Of a stretch of DNA of 64,000 nucleotides, positions 11,301-25,000 are shown in pieces (the stretch's first letter is position 1; every line of letters starts with the position of its first letter). The stretch covers positions 11,685,287-11,749,286 of the forward strand of contig OY365807.1 of assembly GCA_959347315.1 (NCBI GenBank). The letters run 5' to 3'. Position numbers and translations under genes: made by a program. This stretch comes from Bimastos eiseni. Its lineage: Eukaryota; Annelida; Clitellata; Crassiclitellata; Lumbricidae. The notes below the pieces were generated by a model, which was not told the origin of the DNA, made no database searches, and saw only the letters and a list, made by a program, of their open reading frames with translations.

Positions 11301-14300
11301 GGTTGACAGGTATTGCGCCGAGGTGGTCCTAGATCTCCAGGCAATAACAGTGGCTGCCTGGGAGTTATGGGCTTTTTTATTGTTGCTGTGGCACTCTCCT
11401 TGTCGTTCGTTCGTGCCTTGATGTGGTGTTACCATTGCTTGATGGTCACTCTGGGGTCATATCATATCCAAGTTTAGTGTCTATACGAGATATGATAGGC
11501 TATAGCGTGGTGGTCCTGCTGGACTGTCAACCCTGAGATGGGGTGGGGGTGGAGAAGAGCCCAATATCCCACAAGGACATAAATATATTGGGTAGTTGCT
11601 GTTTTAATTACAACCGCTTTTGTGAGGTATTTAGGGCGCTTGTTTGAGGTACTTTAAAATGTGCTTATTAAGTGATTAAACTCTTCGGCTGCAAGAACTC
11701 AGGCAAGCCTGGATAAAGGAGGAGGATGGCCATGCTAAAGATCTTTGTTGTCACACAATGTCGTTCAACTGCAGCTACATACATACATATTAAGGGATTA
11801 GATGGTGGATCCCAGATGAAATTAGGTTTCAGGTCCGCCGAGAGGGGGTAGGGGCAAATGCCGAGGGGCCCGAACCAGGCCAGCAATCAACTTACGAAAA
11901 ATATGATTATTTTAAACTTCAAGCATCTGGATATTACCATACTTGTCATTTTTTGCTATATAGAACACGCCCACTTCCGTCTAAGAGGCTGCAGCGACTG
12001 CTCTGACTTCGGACCCGAAATTTCTCTGCGTAGGGGCCCGGAATTTCTGTAGGCATGCCTGGATGCACCGACCGTACATTGTCCGTATGCTAAATGCATG
12101 CAGCACGGGAGAAAAAAACTGACCACCCACGCTTATTAAGGGCTGGGGCCAAGAAAATAATTATGAAGTTACTGACAATTAATACCCATGGCTGGCTTGA
12201 CTTACCGTGTGATACTGTTGGAGCTACTTTAATTGACCTCTTCTTTTCACCGTCAGTCATAGTATGCCTAGAGAGGTGGATCCTTTAATTGTTAGTAATG
12301 CAGACACGCTGTTGCATCCTTTTTACTCAGAGGTGATGGGCATATTAGACCCCTTGCTTATGAAGTGTACACAGTACCCTGGGACCTGAGTCCCTGACGT
12401 TTTATTCTGGAGGTCCTAGAAAATTCAGGGTATGAGGGACATTAATTGTTGCACGTGTAGGCACGCTTGATATAGGTAGGGATACAAGTCAACTGTTTGC
12501 AACCGATTGTTAATCTCTGTAACAGCAGGATGAGCGTATACTTACATATATGCTTGGATGGCTAGCAAGACAGCAGTGGAGTCCAATACGTTGGTGGTTT
12601 TTATGGCTTTGAAGCCCGGTGTTCCAGTGAAAATCCGGTTGCGTAGCAGGCTTGCAGAAGAGCTAAAACGATACCAATCTAGACTTAGGCGCGAACTGAT
12701 CCTTGTTCTGGCGTTCGTATACATCCCAGGTGTCAAGAGGCAACGTTTAGACGATTATGTTTACATAATTTCTCTTGATACGATTTCTTGTGCAGATAGA
12801 GTTTTGATGGGCTGTGTGAAACAATCGGATGCAGGGATTGCAATATTTCACAGTTCTGGCTTTTGGTTTTGTATAGATAGTCCGAAGGTTCGATAGTCCG
12901 TAGGTTTGATAGTCCGAAGGTTCGATAGTCTGAAGGTTTGACAATCCGAAGAAAAATTTCTAGTCCGAAGATTTATCGAACCTTCGGACTATCGAACCTT
13001 CAGACTATCGAACCCTAGGCACTCTTGAGCTTACACTAATCTTCTTACTATCGAACCTTCGGATTATCGAACCCTCGGACTATCGAACCCTAGGCACTCT
13101 CGAACCCAAGGCACTCTTGAGCTTACACTAATCTTTGAACTATTGAACCTTCGGAGTATCGAACCTTCGGAGTATCGAACCATCGGACTATCGAATGGTC
13201 TCCCCCTAGCTTTCTGGGTCCTGATTGCCCAGGTATTGTAGTTGAGATGGTTCATTAATTTGAACTCAATTCTCAGGTCATATTTTGTTATTGCTAGGTC
13301 ATAAATTCCAAGGCTCTTTTCCCCAAAGTCCTAGATTCCAAGGCACTCAATTTCAGTCATTTTCCTATTTTCTGCAATCGCAACTTTTCAGGTTTTATAT
13401 AGTTTCTGAGGTCCTGTTAGCTTCTTTTAGCTCTTATTTTCAAGCATCCTATATTCTGGGGCCATGGATTCCCATGTTCGATTTTTGAGATCCTAGATTT
13501 TTATTTCCTAAATTTCCATGCCCTGTTTCCATGGTCTATGCATGGTTGCAAATTCCAGGTCCTATTTTTCGAGGTTCTGGATTTTCAGATCCGAAATATC
13601 TGGTTGTATGAAGTTGGGACCTAGATTTCAAGGTCCTATATTTCCAGTGTCTGATTTTGAGGGTTCTGGCTACTTTCGTGCACCTAATTTTCCCAGTTAG
13701 AGAACAATTTCCAAATCTGGTTATTCTAGGGTTTGATTTTATCTTATACAGATGAGTGGGGTATTCTGTGATGCTAGAATAATTAACAGACGTCAAAATC
13801 CTTGACGTTCCATCTCAGTCAACAGTATGTCTGTTTTTTAGTCCCTCGATTCAGAGGCTTGATGGGTGTTTTTCATTGGCTGGAAAGCTCAGTTGCATGC
13901 TGGGCAATTGGGAGTAGCTGGGCTGCACAGCCGCGGGCGTGCTGTGTAGACGCCTAATCCGTGAAACCGTGATTCATTTTTCCTAAGTACAAGTTGTTAT
14001 ATTGAAATAACTTCACTATTAAATGTAACCCATTGTTATGATAGCTGTCCCGAGGCGTGCTGTTTCAGTGTGTTAGGTGTTGAGGATGGATGATCTAGAG
14101 TCATATCAAGTGACTTATTGAATGAGAATGACTATTTGCATCAAGGGCTGGCTGATACTGCTCATGGCTATTTAGGGAGTCCCAGTATATCATCCCCTGC
14201 TTGATTGCGCAGGTGTGAAGCCTCGATGTCCTAGAGTTCCTAGAGTCCAGGGTAACAGTTAACTAACCAAGGTATGGTTATGCTGGTGGTGGAGTGGAGG

Positions 14301-17300
14301 AGGTGTGTTGATAATGATGTGTGCAGTAGCCATTCTGTTAGGTATTTTATCAAGATCTCTATGAGAAAGTATTTTTGTTGTCTGAAGTAAGATGTTACTC
14401 AGTATGAATTACGATGTTACTCAGTGTATTTATCAAATCAATGAAGAGGGACCATAGAGTAATGGTGAACACACTAGTGCACAGAGCTGAGGAATTCAGT
14501 TCGAGACCCTTATCCCCCATAAGGTTGACTAGTCCTTCTTTTGCTATAGGCGGCGGCGCTTGTTATAAAGAAGTGTTTTAAATTACAACTACGATTACAC
14601 GCTGCTACCTTCAACAGCGGTCTCCAGGGGCATAATAGTACACACACAAACCAGTTACCAGAGATAAGGACGATTTGTCTATTTCCGGTCACAGTGTGGT
14701 TTTACCCAACTGGAATTTTATCCAATGCGGGAATTTTACAAGTGGTCGATCGACCTCATTACAGTCGATAATCGTGACTGGTCTGGTCATGAGGAGAGAA
14801 GATGAGTAATGAATGGCGAAGCATTGACAGCTTTTTCTCTGAACACCTGTTGCTTGATAATGAGTCAACAATAACCTATTTGTAGACCACCTCTGGTCAA
14901 TTGTAACCTATTTATAGAGCTTTATACAACTCGAGACCTGTTCTAGTAGGAGGATCTGAATGTATTATTAGACATTTCGATGATTGCACATCGATAAGCA
15001 AGAAATTGCCAGTTGAAAAACTAGTAAGGTATGGTGAGTTAAGTTATAGTAAGTTTGAATAAGGCTATAGAGCCTAAGATGTGAGGTGATATATGGCAAG
15101 TTAGGCTAAGGTTTATTACATAAAAATATCATGGTTCAATGGGCCAACACTGAGCCCATAGCTGGGAAACAGTTGGTGCCACTGTTGCATAGAGTGGACC
15201 TGAAGCTTTAGGTTCAACGATTATGGCTTTCAGCGTTTTGGTAAAGAACAAAGAATCATAGTGGGGGGAATGATGTCAGCCAGTAAAGAAAAAGAAAAGT
15301 CGAGGTGTGCACGGGCGGATTCATGGGACCACTTGCGCCATACAATTCAGGTATTCTGATTTCTGCCGTGGTGTAGGAGTGACTCTCTGGGACCGCCCTG
15401 GAATGGTATGAATGCAGGCGTTTTGTTTTCTGCTGAATATGAGGAGAAATTGTGAATATGTAGGTGGGGCTGTTAGTAGTCGTCTGTCGGTCTGGCTTTG
15501 AACTGACGTCGTCGGTCTGTTTGCCTTTGAAGTGTCATTTCAACTTCCGTTGAACGATTCAGCAATTGTCGTTTGTGCTGATGATGATGAGGTTGTTTGT
15601 AAGGGTTCAGGCAGTGTACCGATGCAGACGATCCGTGGCTTGAATAATTGTGTTAGAATAGTCAATTTCGGATTTGGTGCCATTAACAGAAGCATCCTGA
15701 GTTCCTGACCATTGTACGTATCTATGTATACATGTAGATGTTTGCATATAGATGTATACATGTAGATGTATACATGTAGATGTTTGCATATAGATATACA
15801 CATGTAGGTTAATGCATGTAGAGGCATGCATGTAAGATTGTAGGTGTTTGCATGTATGCATGTATGTATGTGTGTATGTATTCATGTAGATGTATGCAAT
15901 ACTATGCATGTAGTTATGCATTTTTGGATGTCTGCATGTGTGTATGTACAATGTTTGTGTGTAAGAAGCAAAACACCATGTCCCACAATGCAATATGAGA
16001 TATTATATATATATATATATAAATGACGATATCTAGGGAAAAGATAATGAAGAAGATGAAGTCACTCTGAAAGGCAGCTCCTAATATGAAGCCCTGGCAA
16101 TGTCATTTTTCTCTTTGCCATGGCAAATGAAACTGCATGGATGCCTGGTTCTCTTTCTCTCTCCCAGTTGTGGACTGGTTTCCCAGCCGACAATGTTCAG
16201 TAGGTGAACTCATTATATATCTGATATCGCTAAGAGGTGCCAGTGGATGAGAAATCTTGGAACCTCTCTCTGTTTTGGCAAGAGTTTGGACTCTTCTAGC
16301 TCCGAGAGTAAGTAAATATTGCACAGCCCTAAGACCATTGCCCATGCGAAAGTGCTTAAATAATTGAGTGGATCCAGGAACGTTTCAACCGCATCAATCG
16401 TACTGTGGCATTGACTTCTATGCCACCCCTAATCGCCGTCCTTCAATATTTAATGAGTTTCCTTCTTTCCAAGTGTGCAGCTTGTCCAGGACAGTCTCTG
16501 ACTCTCCATGTCAGGAATTCAAATGAATCCAGCCAAATAAGTTTACACCCGCTCATTGGCACACTGTACTATAATATATGTGTATATATATATGCATATA
16601 TATATATGTATATATATACTATATAGACTATATATACCTGTTTAGCATTTATTTTAAATGGGGTATAGGTGAATTGAACTATATGTTTTAGGAGTGGTCT
16701 ACCATCTTTTCACCTCACAGGTGCATGTATTGAACTTATAGATAGGACTTTTAGATGTTGACAAGGGTAGTTCTCAGTGTATAAAGAGGGCCTTGCGTAC
16801 AAACTTTAAATCTGATATTGTTTTATGACATATTTATGGTGTACCCTTATAGTCTCCCTCTTAGGTATGTTGGAAATATTCTAATTGTATATAATTATAT
16901 AATAGTAAATTTGTTATATCAATTAGTTTGAAAGTATTCTTACTTCCTAGATGAACATGCTTCCAGTGTACATTCATTTATCAGGGCTATTGCTGGTTAC
17001 GAGTTTTTATCGATTAATCTGAAAATTGGACATAATCGATTAAGTTCGATTAATTTGGTGTCTGTTACGTATACAGTGTGAAAAACTGTTTAAAATGTAG
17101 TCACGTAGTCAGTTACTTTATTTTACTACTTTATTTCTATAAAAACTCTCCAATCATTCCACATGTTGAAGGTGATATATGCCACATCATGTATTTGTAA
17201 CAGGTTTTGAGTGTTTAATATTCCACACAAACATTTCACAATAGGCTAATATTGTACCCCGTAATTATTGTTTACTCAGAAAATTGACCACCTGATATCA

Positions 17301-20210
17301 TGAAATAAGTAACAGAATTAATCGAATAAAGTGAGATTAATCGATTAAGATTAATTAATGAGTAAAATCCCCAGCCCTTTACAGTATATATGCATTCATG
17401 ACATGGTTCATAAGCAGAGGCGCCTTGGGAATGGTATTTTCAAGTGTATACCTCTCGAATCTAGGCTGATCCTCGGACGGTTCATTACATAGTCCGTTAG
17501 TCAATCTTAATCCCAAGTTGAAACACTTGAGTACAAGTGTTTTCCTGACTGTACTTAACGGTAGACTGACTATAATATCAGTTCATCATTACAACAGACG
17601 ATGTTTGATGATATGCAAGATTGTATAATTCTTGTTAGGCTGTGACAGACTGCAGTTCGCCCTTCACATGGCAACAGTTTGACTTGGTTGCCACTTCATA
17701 CCCCAGGACAGACCGCCATTGAGGGGAGGAGATTCTCAAGAGGGCGGATGTGCTTCAAATGAAAAACACTCGATGCAGTAGAATATATTAAATTCTCATT
17801 TTGTGATAATCGTCACACGTTTATTGGGATCTCAAGTTGTGATTGATATAACACTGTGAGTGTTGCTATATATAAATTTACGGGTACAATACAAATTACA
17901 GATCTATCAATCTGACGTTTTAAGGGGTGGAAACAATAGCGTAGGATTTATTGCTAGGGGCAACAAATAAGACTAGGTAGGCCTCACCATTTTGCCTTAC
18001 TGCCAAAAGGGGATTGGAATTTCAGGTCTTCTTTATATAAACTGAGTAAAGTTTTGGATATAGTGTTTATGGATTTGGTACATAATGACTACATGTAGGT
18101 GAATAAACTAGAACTACATACATTGATTCACATATAAATGTGAATTAAGTTTTATCATTTTGTTTATATTTTTATTAGGCGAATATTTGATTGATTCGAT
18201 CAATTAATGGGCATCTAATTTTTAGTTTGAAGTGGGTCTGGATATATGCTATAATTAATTATATTGATGATGATAATGGTGATGATGATAATATTGATAG
18301 TAATGATGACGATGACTATAATAGTAATAATAATGGTTATAATGATAACCACAATTTATGTGGCGCCTCAACACTTTCCATGCTGTTACATGGGTATCTC
18401 ATAATCAACCAGCAGTTAGTAGGATAGACACTTTCTCTGTTTCACATTGGATTGGCCATCTGGAAACGCCTTTGTACAGGAATTGTGCTTTGATAAATTT
18501 CTGTTGAACGCCCTCGCTCGTCATTACTCTCTAATCGACAATGATGGCCTGTCTAGCAGACTATACTGCAATCTGCAATACTGACTTGTAAAGCTGACTA
18601 CTCTAATCTGTGATGATTTCATATAGCATAGGGTCTACTACCGTAATCACCAATATTGACTTATACTGCACAATGCATTTGTGCGTGCGATGGTCGTTTT
18701 AAGTGACGTCCGATAGAATTCCGCTGATGAAGTGGGAATTTTACTGGGTGTCCCCTCACAATAATGCACGACGTCTTGGAAAATTACAACGGTTGGTTCT
18801 GCGAAGTGGTGGTTATTCGGAACACCACAGCCGAGGAGGATTAGGAGGAGGAGGGAGAGGAGTAGGGAAGAAGAGCCAGACGCGGGGGTTCGTTGACAAT
18901 GAAATGTGTATGTCGTATGCAAAGTGGTTTCCTGGTAATTGCGGCGTCGCTATATCTGCTGCAAGGGCGTGAATCACGATTACTCATGAAGCTTAGCTTC
19001 TCTGCGTGTGACGCGCCTTCATTATATTGCGCCACCGCCACGAATTCAGACAGCGCGTCTCTTGGGTGTCAGTAGCATAACCAGAAGTTTTCAGAGGTCG
19101 GTTGGGAGAGGCAGCTCACAAGTGCTGACAATACTTGACTTCTCCCCAAAAGGCTTTTGTGAACAAGTTAGGGTCTGCGATTGCTTTTGATGTTTTTGCT
19201 GTATCAGTTTTGATGACTTTTTGATTTATTTGCTTTTTGTATAACCTTCATTTTTGCCCTAGCGAGTTAGGAGGCCAATTTCATAACTTGCCCAATTACT
19301 CAGATGGGTATTGTGTGATCAGATTAGGACCTGGATTAAGCATTAGCGGGTAAAATGGAAAATAATTAAATTTTAATGCAATTGTTTTATGTAAAGGGTC
19401 AAAACTTGACAACTGCGATGTTTACAATCTCTTCCATCTTTTTGGTATGTTAACCCAAACAACGAGACCGGCTCTCAGTATCAGACGCAATAAGTTGTAA
19501 TGCATGGAAAAGTTTCTACAGATATAATGCATACATTTGCCTAAGTATATACGGTACGTGTATATGTGGATGGTGGTATATACATGTATACATACACACA
19601 TGTATTGTTAATGTACACAACCTATTATTGAACACTAAAAGTGTCAGTGTGATGTTCTTGATTGCAATATTGCTCTGACACTGACTCTCTATCTTACAAA
19701 GTCTATGAACTGTAAAAAATAATGGTATGGGTAGGCTTATTAATCGATGGTATGTTTGGTAGCCATTTAATGGTACTTTCTGGTCTTATGTCTTGGATGA
19801 TTAATTATAGCAAGCACAAACTGCTTGTAAAATGATTTTTCTGTCCATTAAATGGTATAATCGTGTACCTTCTGCCTACCTTCTGTGTGTGTAGCTTATA
19901 GTGGATGCTGAATAGTATTGGCAAATTAAATTTTATGATCACCAAATGATGCAATTGCCCTATACTAAGGATAGTTTGGGAAGGAAGGGCTGCCTATCTG
20001 CGAGGAGGTGATTTGCGTGTAATTTTAGTAGTCAAGTGAGAGGGATAAACAGATGGAATAACCTCCTAAATCACTTTGAGGTTCCTGAGTGATCGCTCGA
20101 TCCTTCTCAGCGAAGACCCATTGTTGTTTCTTCCCCACTGAGAGTTTTAATTATAAGGGGTCACAAGAGGTTTTAGGGCGGCTGCTTACTTAACTTACTT
20201 ACTTTACTCA

Positions 20211-20254
<44 letters not shown>

Positions 20255-22048
20255 CTTATATATATATCCTATAGATATATATATATAGGATGATGAAGAT
20301 TTCATTTGCTCGATTTTTATGGTCGCCCTCTGGGCCTTCGTGAGTCATCGGTGAAGTAAAAGGGGCACCCACTTTTTATGAGGGGGGGAGGTTGGCATCT
20401 GGTCGGGAGAGGCTACGCCCCGTCCTGTATCCTAAACGATATGGGAGGGAAGGAAAAGCAATACAGAGAGAGGAGGAATGCTAGAATGGGTCAGAAGCGC
20501 GGGTAGACCGGAATAAATCTGGTTTTAAATCCGATCTAATCTGATGCGGTGGTGAGCAGCTGGTTTTGCTTTTCCAGTATGATGTAACGCTGTCTCATAA
20601 TGTGCGGTGGCGGCGGCGTCTTATAAAGTCTTTTAAACAGAGTAATCATGTATGTAATCAAGCGTTCGTTTATGCAAAGCACCCCTCTGCGATTTCTGCT
20701 GGTGCACAAACGCCTGCGTGGTCTACTCTACGGTGGGCTCTGGAAATGTCACTGTTCAGTTTAGGTTCGTGATGGTCAAGTAAATGGTTAAGTCGAGATG
20801 GTAGGGTTGAAACTCCTGCCAGAGCAGAAAGGTACTTCACTTGCTCCCTCTCCTCCCTCTTTGAGTTTGTTACAGAGACTGATCTTCTTATCCGGCATTC
20901 ATTATAGCATGTTATATCATAATGGTTATGATATGATCATCTACGGTTAGTTGCGTGTTGACTCTTATTGTATGGTTGATAATTAAAGGTATGCTTGAAG
21001 ACTTAGTTTAAGGTATGGTAGTTGGCTATTTACATTAGACAGATATAATATGTGGCAAGTTTCGACAGGTAAATGCGTTTTTTACACGGCAGACAGCAAT
21101 CGACCTTGAACTGACGCAAGGGCAAGGAAGGAACATCGTTTTTGAATATAAGATACAGGAGAGTGCGTGCAGCATATTGCACCTGTGTGTGCTGAGATAT
21201 TGGATCTACGACTGAGATATTAGATATAATATGACTAAGATGAGTCGGATTGCGTGTTTATCCAGTGTTCTAAGTGATATTCTAGGAATGCGTCGGGGAA
21301 TTTGCAGCGACGAATGGTACGTACATGTTTACTGTAGCCGAACGGTATGGTGCTAAATGTATTAAGGTGTAAATATGTTCCAGTTAAAAAGACGTTTCTT
21401 GACGCGGTGTGATTGGTAAACATGAATGACGTGGCATCATGTCTTAAGATATTCACATCTTTATCATGTTATAGCATTAGTAATGTTGTTAAATGTAACC
21501 TCTAATATTTCAAAAAATAGCTTTGGGAACCAAAATAGTTTAGTTGGGCTACATTTATTTTATTGTGAATGTTCATTGTTTTTATTTGCTTGCATATATT
21601 CCATTTTGCTGTACATAATTATTCTTAACCTCATAATGCACGTGTGCTTATCCGATGTATAATAAGTTAAGGCTGATTACTTAGTGGCTTCGAAATTAAG
21701 ACTATGCTGTTTCCGTCACGAACGAATTTCTCTCCAGAGCAAAATTTGTGCTTGGGTAGTGAATTGAAAACTGTTCTGGCGACGCAATTGGTCATGGCCG
21801 GATATAAGTTTTACGGAAGGTATTTGGCACCAGTCCGGCAAATATTTTGCCGGATTGTGAAACACCTTTAAATAACTTTGAGGCAATTAACTTTTGTTGC
21901 TCTTGCCCCTTCGTTTAACGGCAAAAGCTATTTTCGGCTTACTTTGGTGCAGAAATATCTGAGAATGGATGATGGTCTTATCCTCCTACTGCCATTATTT
22001 GTATCCGGAACGGTTTAAGTATGCATACGGACGAAGGATCCAGAACAT

Positions 22049-22096
<48 letters not shown>

Positions 22097-25000
22097 AAGA
22101 GAGAGAGATGTACTGTGGTGTGGGTGTAGGCAGTAACTAGAAAACGTTTCAAGATCTTTTTATTCACTATTCAGTCACAACTTTTGCCAAATTTCTCTTC
22201 ACCTTCTCTTCAGATTTATATTTACTGTAAATTTTTATTCCATTCTTTATCATATGTATTGAATTTATATGTTTCAACAGTATTTTGAAGTTTTTTTGTT
22301 AATTACACGGCTTATTAAGATGTGATTGTAATGTAAAAGGATATTTATATGGCACCATTGGCATTCAGAGAAAACTGCTAGGCCAAACGTTCTACCTTAC
22401 TTTCTACAAGTCCATCATCAAACAAGTTCATTCTATTCATTCTCTCAGTGGTTATTTGCAATTTACCATATGTAGATCTATTTACCATATGTAGATCTAT
22501 TTACCATATGTAGATCTATTTACCATATGTAGATCTATTTACCTTATGTAGATCTATTTACCATATGTAGATCTATTCTGGCCTTTTGAGGCACCTATTC
22601 AGACCGACTTTATGAGACATTCTGAGTTTGTTATGGCTCTTGAATTGCTCAGAATGTCATTTCTGTTTATCCAATCTCGAGGGAATTGCATGTCTATCAA
22701 GCATGCAACCCTAATTATTGTGTCCGTAGTAATTAAGTATTTTCATTACCCTTGTTAATTATTGTTTAAGGAACTGAAATATGTATTTATATTTATATAT
22801 TCAGTAGCAATTTTAATTTGAATACTAATTTATTTTGCCTCAGTTTGACGTGTCATTATTTATAGGCTTATTATTTGTGTTTACAGTAATGGATGTTTAT
22901 ATGCTTGGTAGGTAGGTAGGAAACTGTTTGGTTGGGTCAAATATTTTATGCATTGCTATTTTGTCTCAATTGTTTCTTTGCCAAGTATACAAAATCAGTA
23001 GCAAGGAGGACAACTGAAGACTTATTACAAAGGAGGCTGGTCGCCAATGTGAGCTATTAAGGTTGGTTGCTAAGGAAGTCGGTTGCTAAGAAGGACGGTT
23101 GCTAAAGAGATGGTTACTTAATGGGTTGGTTGCTAAAGACGCCAAGTCTGACTTTGAAATTGGGTGCTAAAGAGGTTGGGGATGACGTCGAGGCTGCTTG
23201 CTACAGAGGTTGGCTATTAGAGGGTTAAATGCTAATGAGGTGGTTGGTTACTAAGTAGGCTGGTAGCTAAGGACGGATGCGACTGGTTGCTAAGTTACAG
23301 TAGCCTCTACTTGTTTACTGGTGCATTCGATAATTATCATAGATGTTGCAGAATATGGCAGTCTGAATTTGGGAAAAGACCATTTAAATAACATTAAGAT
23401 GACCTTGAGAAAGTGCTGACTTGGGAGCTGGAATATGCAGTAATGTGATTGAGTTATTGAAATTACATAATTTCAATTGTAAAATTTTGTTAATTTGTAA
23501 TTTGTTGCCCTAAGTCAATGTCATTTGTAATTCGTAATTCAATTACATTTTTGCCTGTAATTTGTAATTACATTATGAAAAACAAATTACTTCACGTTAC
23601 TTGATATATATATATACTTGATATAAAAATCAATAATATAAAAATTCATTAGATAAAAAAATCATCTTACTTCGATATTTCTAGTACTGTTATCACTTAT
23701 TTTTACAATTTTATGCTCCCCTGCTTTCTTCTGCATCGCTAGAGAGACTCTTCAGATTTGCAGGCATGATTGCAAGGCCTAACAGACTTGGATGCATGTA
23801 AATTGTTTGAACAGTTGCTCCTTCTGAATGAAGATTAAGTTAGCCGTTTCTGACAATGTTATGCAAAATAAAAGGAAACTAGAAAGCATAATTATGTTTT
23901 TTGCTGAATCGTGCCTGCATTTATTGTCCCTTAAAATTTTAGTGATTTGTAATTTGTTGTAATTGAAATTACATAATTTGTAATTAGTAATTTCCAGCAT
24001 AACTCGAAAGTTATTTGTAATGTGTAATTTAATTACATTTCCACTAGTAATTGGTAAATTGTAATTCAATTACATCTCAGCCTGTAATTTGCTTATCCCT
24101 GCTTATTACCTCCTCAGCTGTCTAATGTTTATAAAAACTGGCCATGGGAACTTCTATCCAATTAATTTATCTTATTAACGATGCACTGATTATTACACGG
24201 ATAGACCAATTACGTGTTGTATGCTTTCATGTCACAATTCTGCACCAATCGCACGAAACACAGTGTTTCAGTTGTCGCATTTCTGCGTCTCTGGCACGCA
24301 ATGGGATAATACATGTGTTCAAAAAAATACCTGTGTCGCGCTAAAGCACACAGTCGTGTTACCGGAAGCAACGTATTGTTTTAGAGCTGATTGTGTTGCT
24401 GAATTAGTGGATGTTTCACTGCCACTATGTTTATTGATATCCCTGGCTAAGTGTGAAGTTTCGTTATCTTAGATGTGCCTTTGGCATCCTGTTTAACTGT
24501 ACATATTTTATCATTCTAGCTAGGGATCAGTAATAAGAAAAAGAATAAGCGCAGTCCATTAACTTAGAGTCTGAGAGGCAGATGACCATTCCTCTCCCTT
24601 GTCATCTAATCTCAAATCAACATTCAACAGTGTGTACTCGTTATAGATAATGTGAGCTTGGAGATGCAGGTTAGCCGAATTATACTATGATGGGAATTTG
24701 AATGATTGACTTCTTAGTTGGCTATCCAGCTTGTTACCATCATATGACCACTGAAAGAGATGATTATAATTAATGCCATTTTTCATCTTTATGCAATACT
24801 GACTCCATATTGCTTTGTTGCTGAAATCTGCATGTTCAAGACAAATGCTATTTGCATTTTGCACTCACCATTTCTGACGTGGGCCTCGATATTGAAATTG
24901 TCTGCTAGATATGACCCAACTTGCTACAATTCAAAATCACTTGTCAAAACCCACTAATTTGAATTACTCTGTTTGACCCCTAGCAGACAACTTTCATTCA

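Noticed and set aside
14460..14530. CAGTTCGAGACC resembling a tRNA/SINE B box
   Set aside because: No cloverleaf could be drawn and no convincing A box lies at the right distance.
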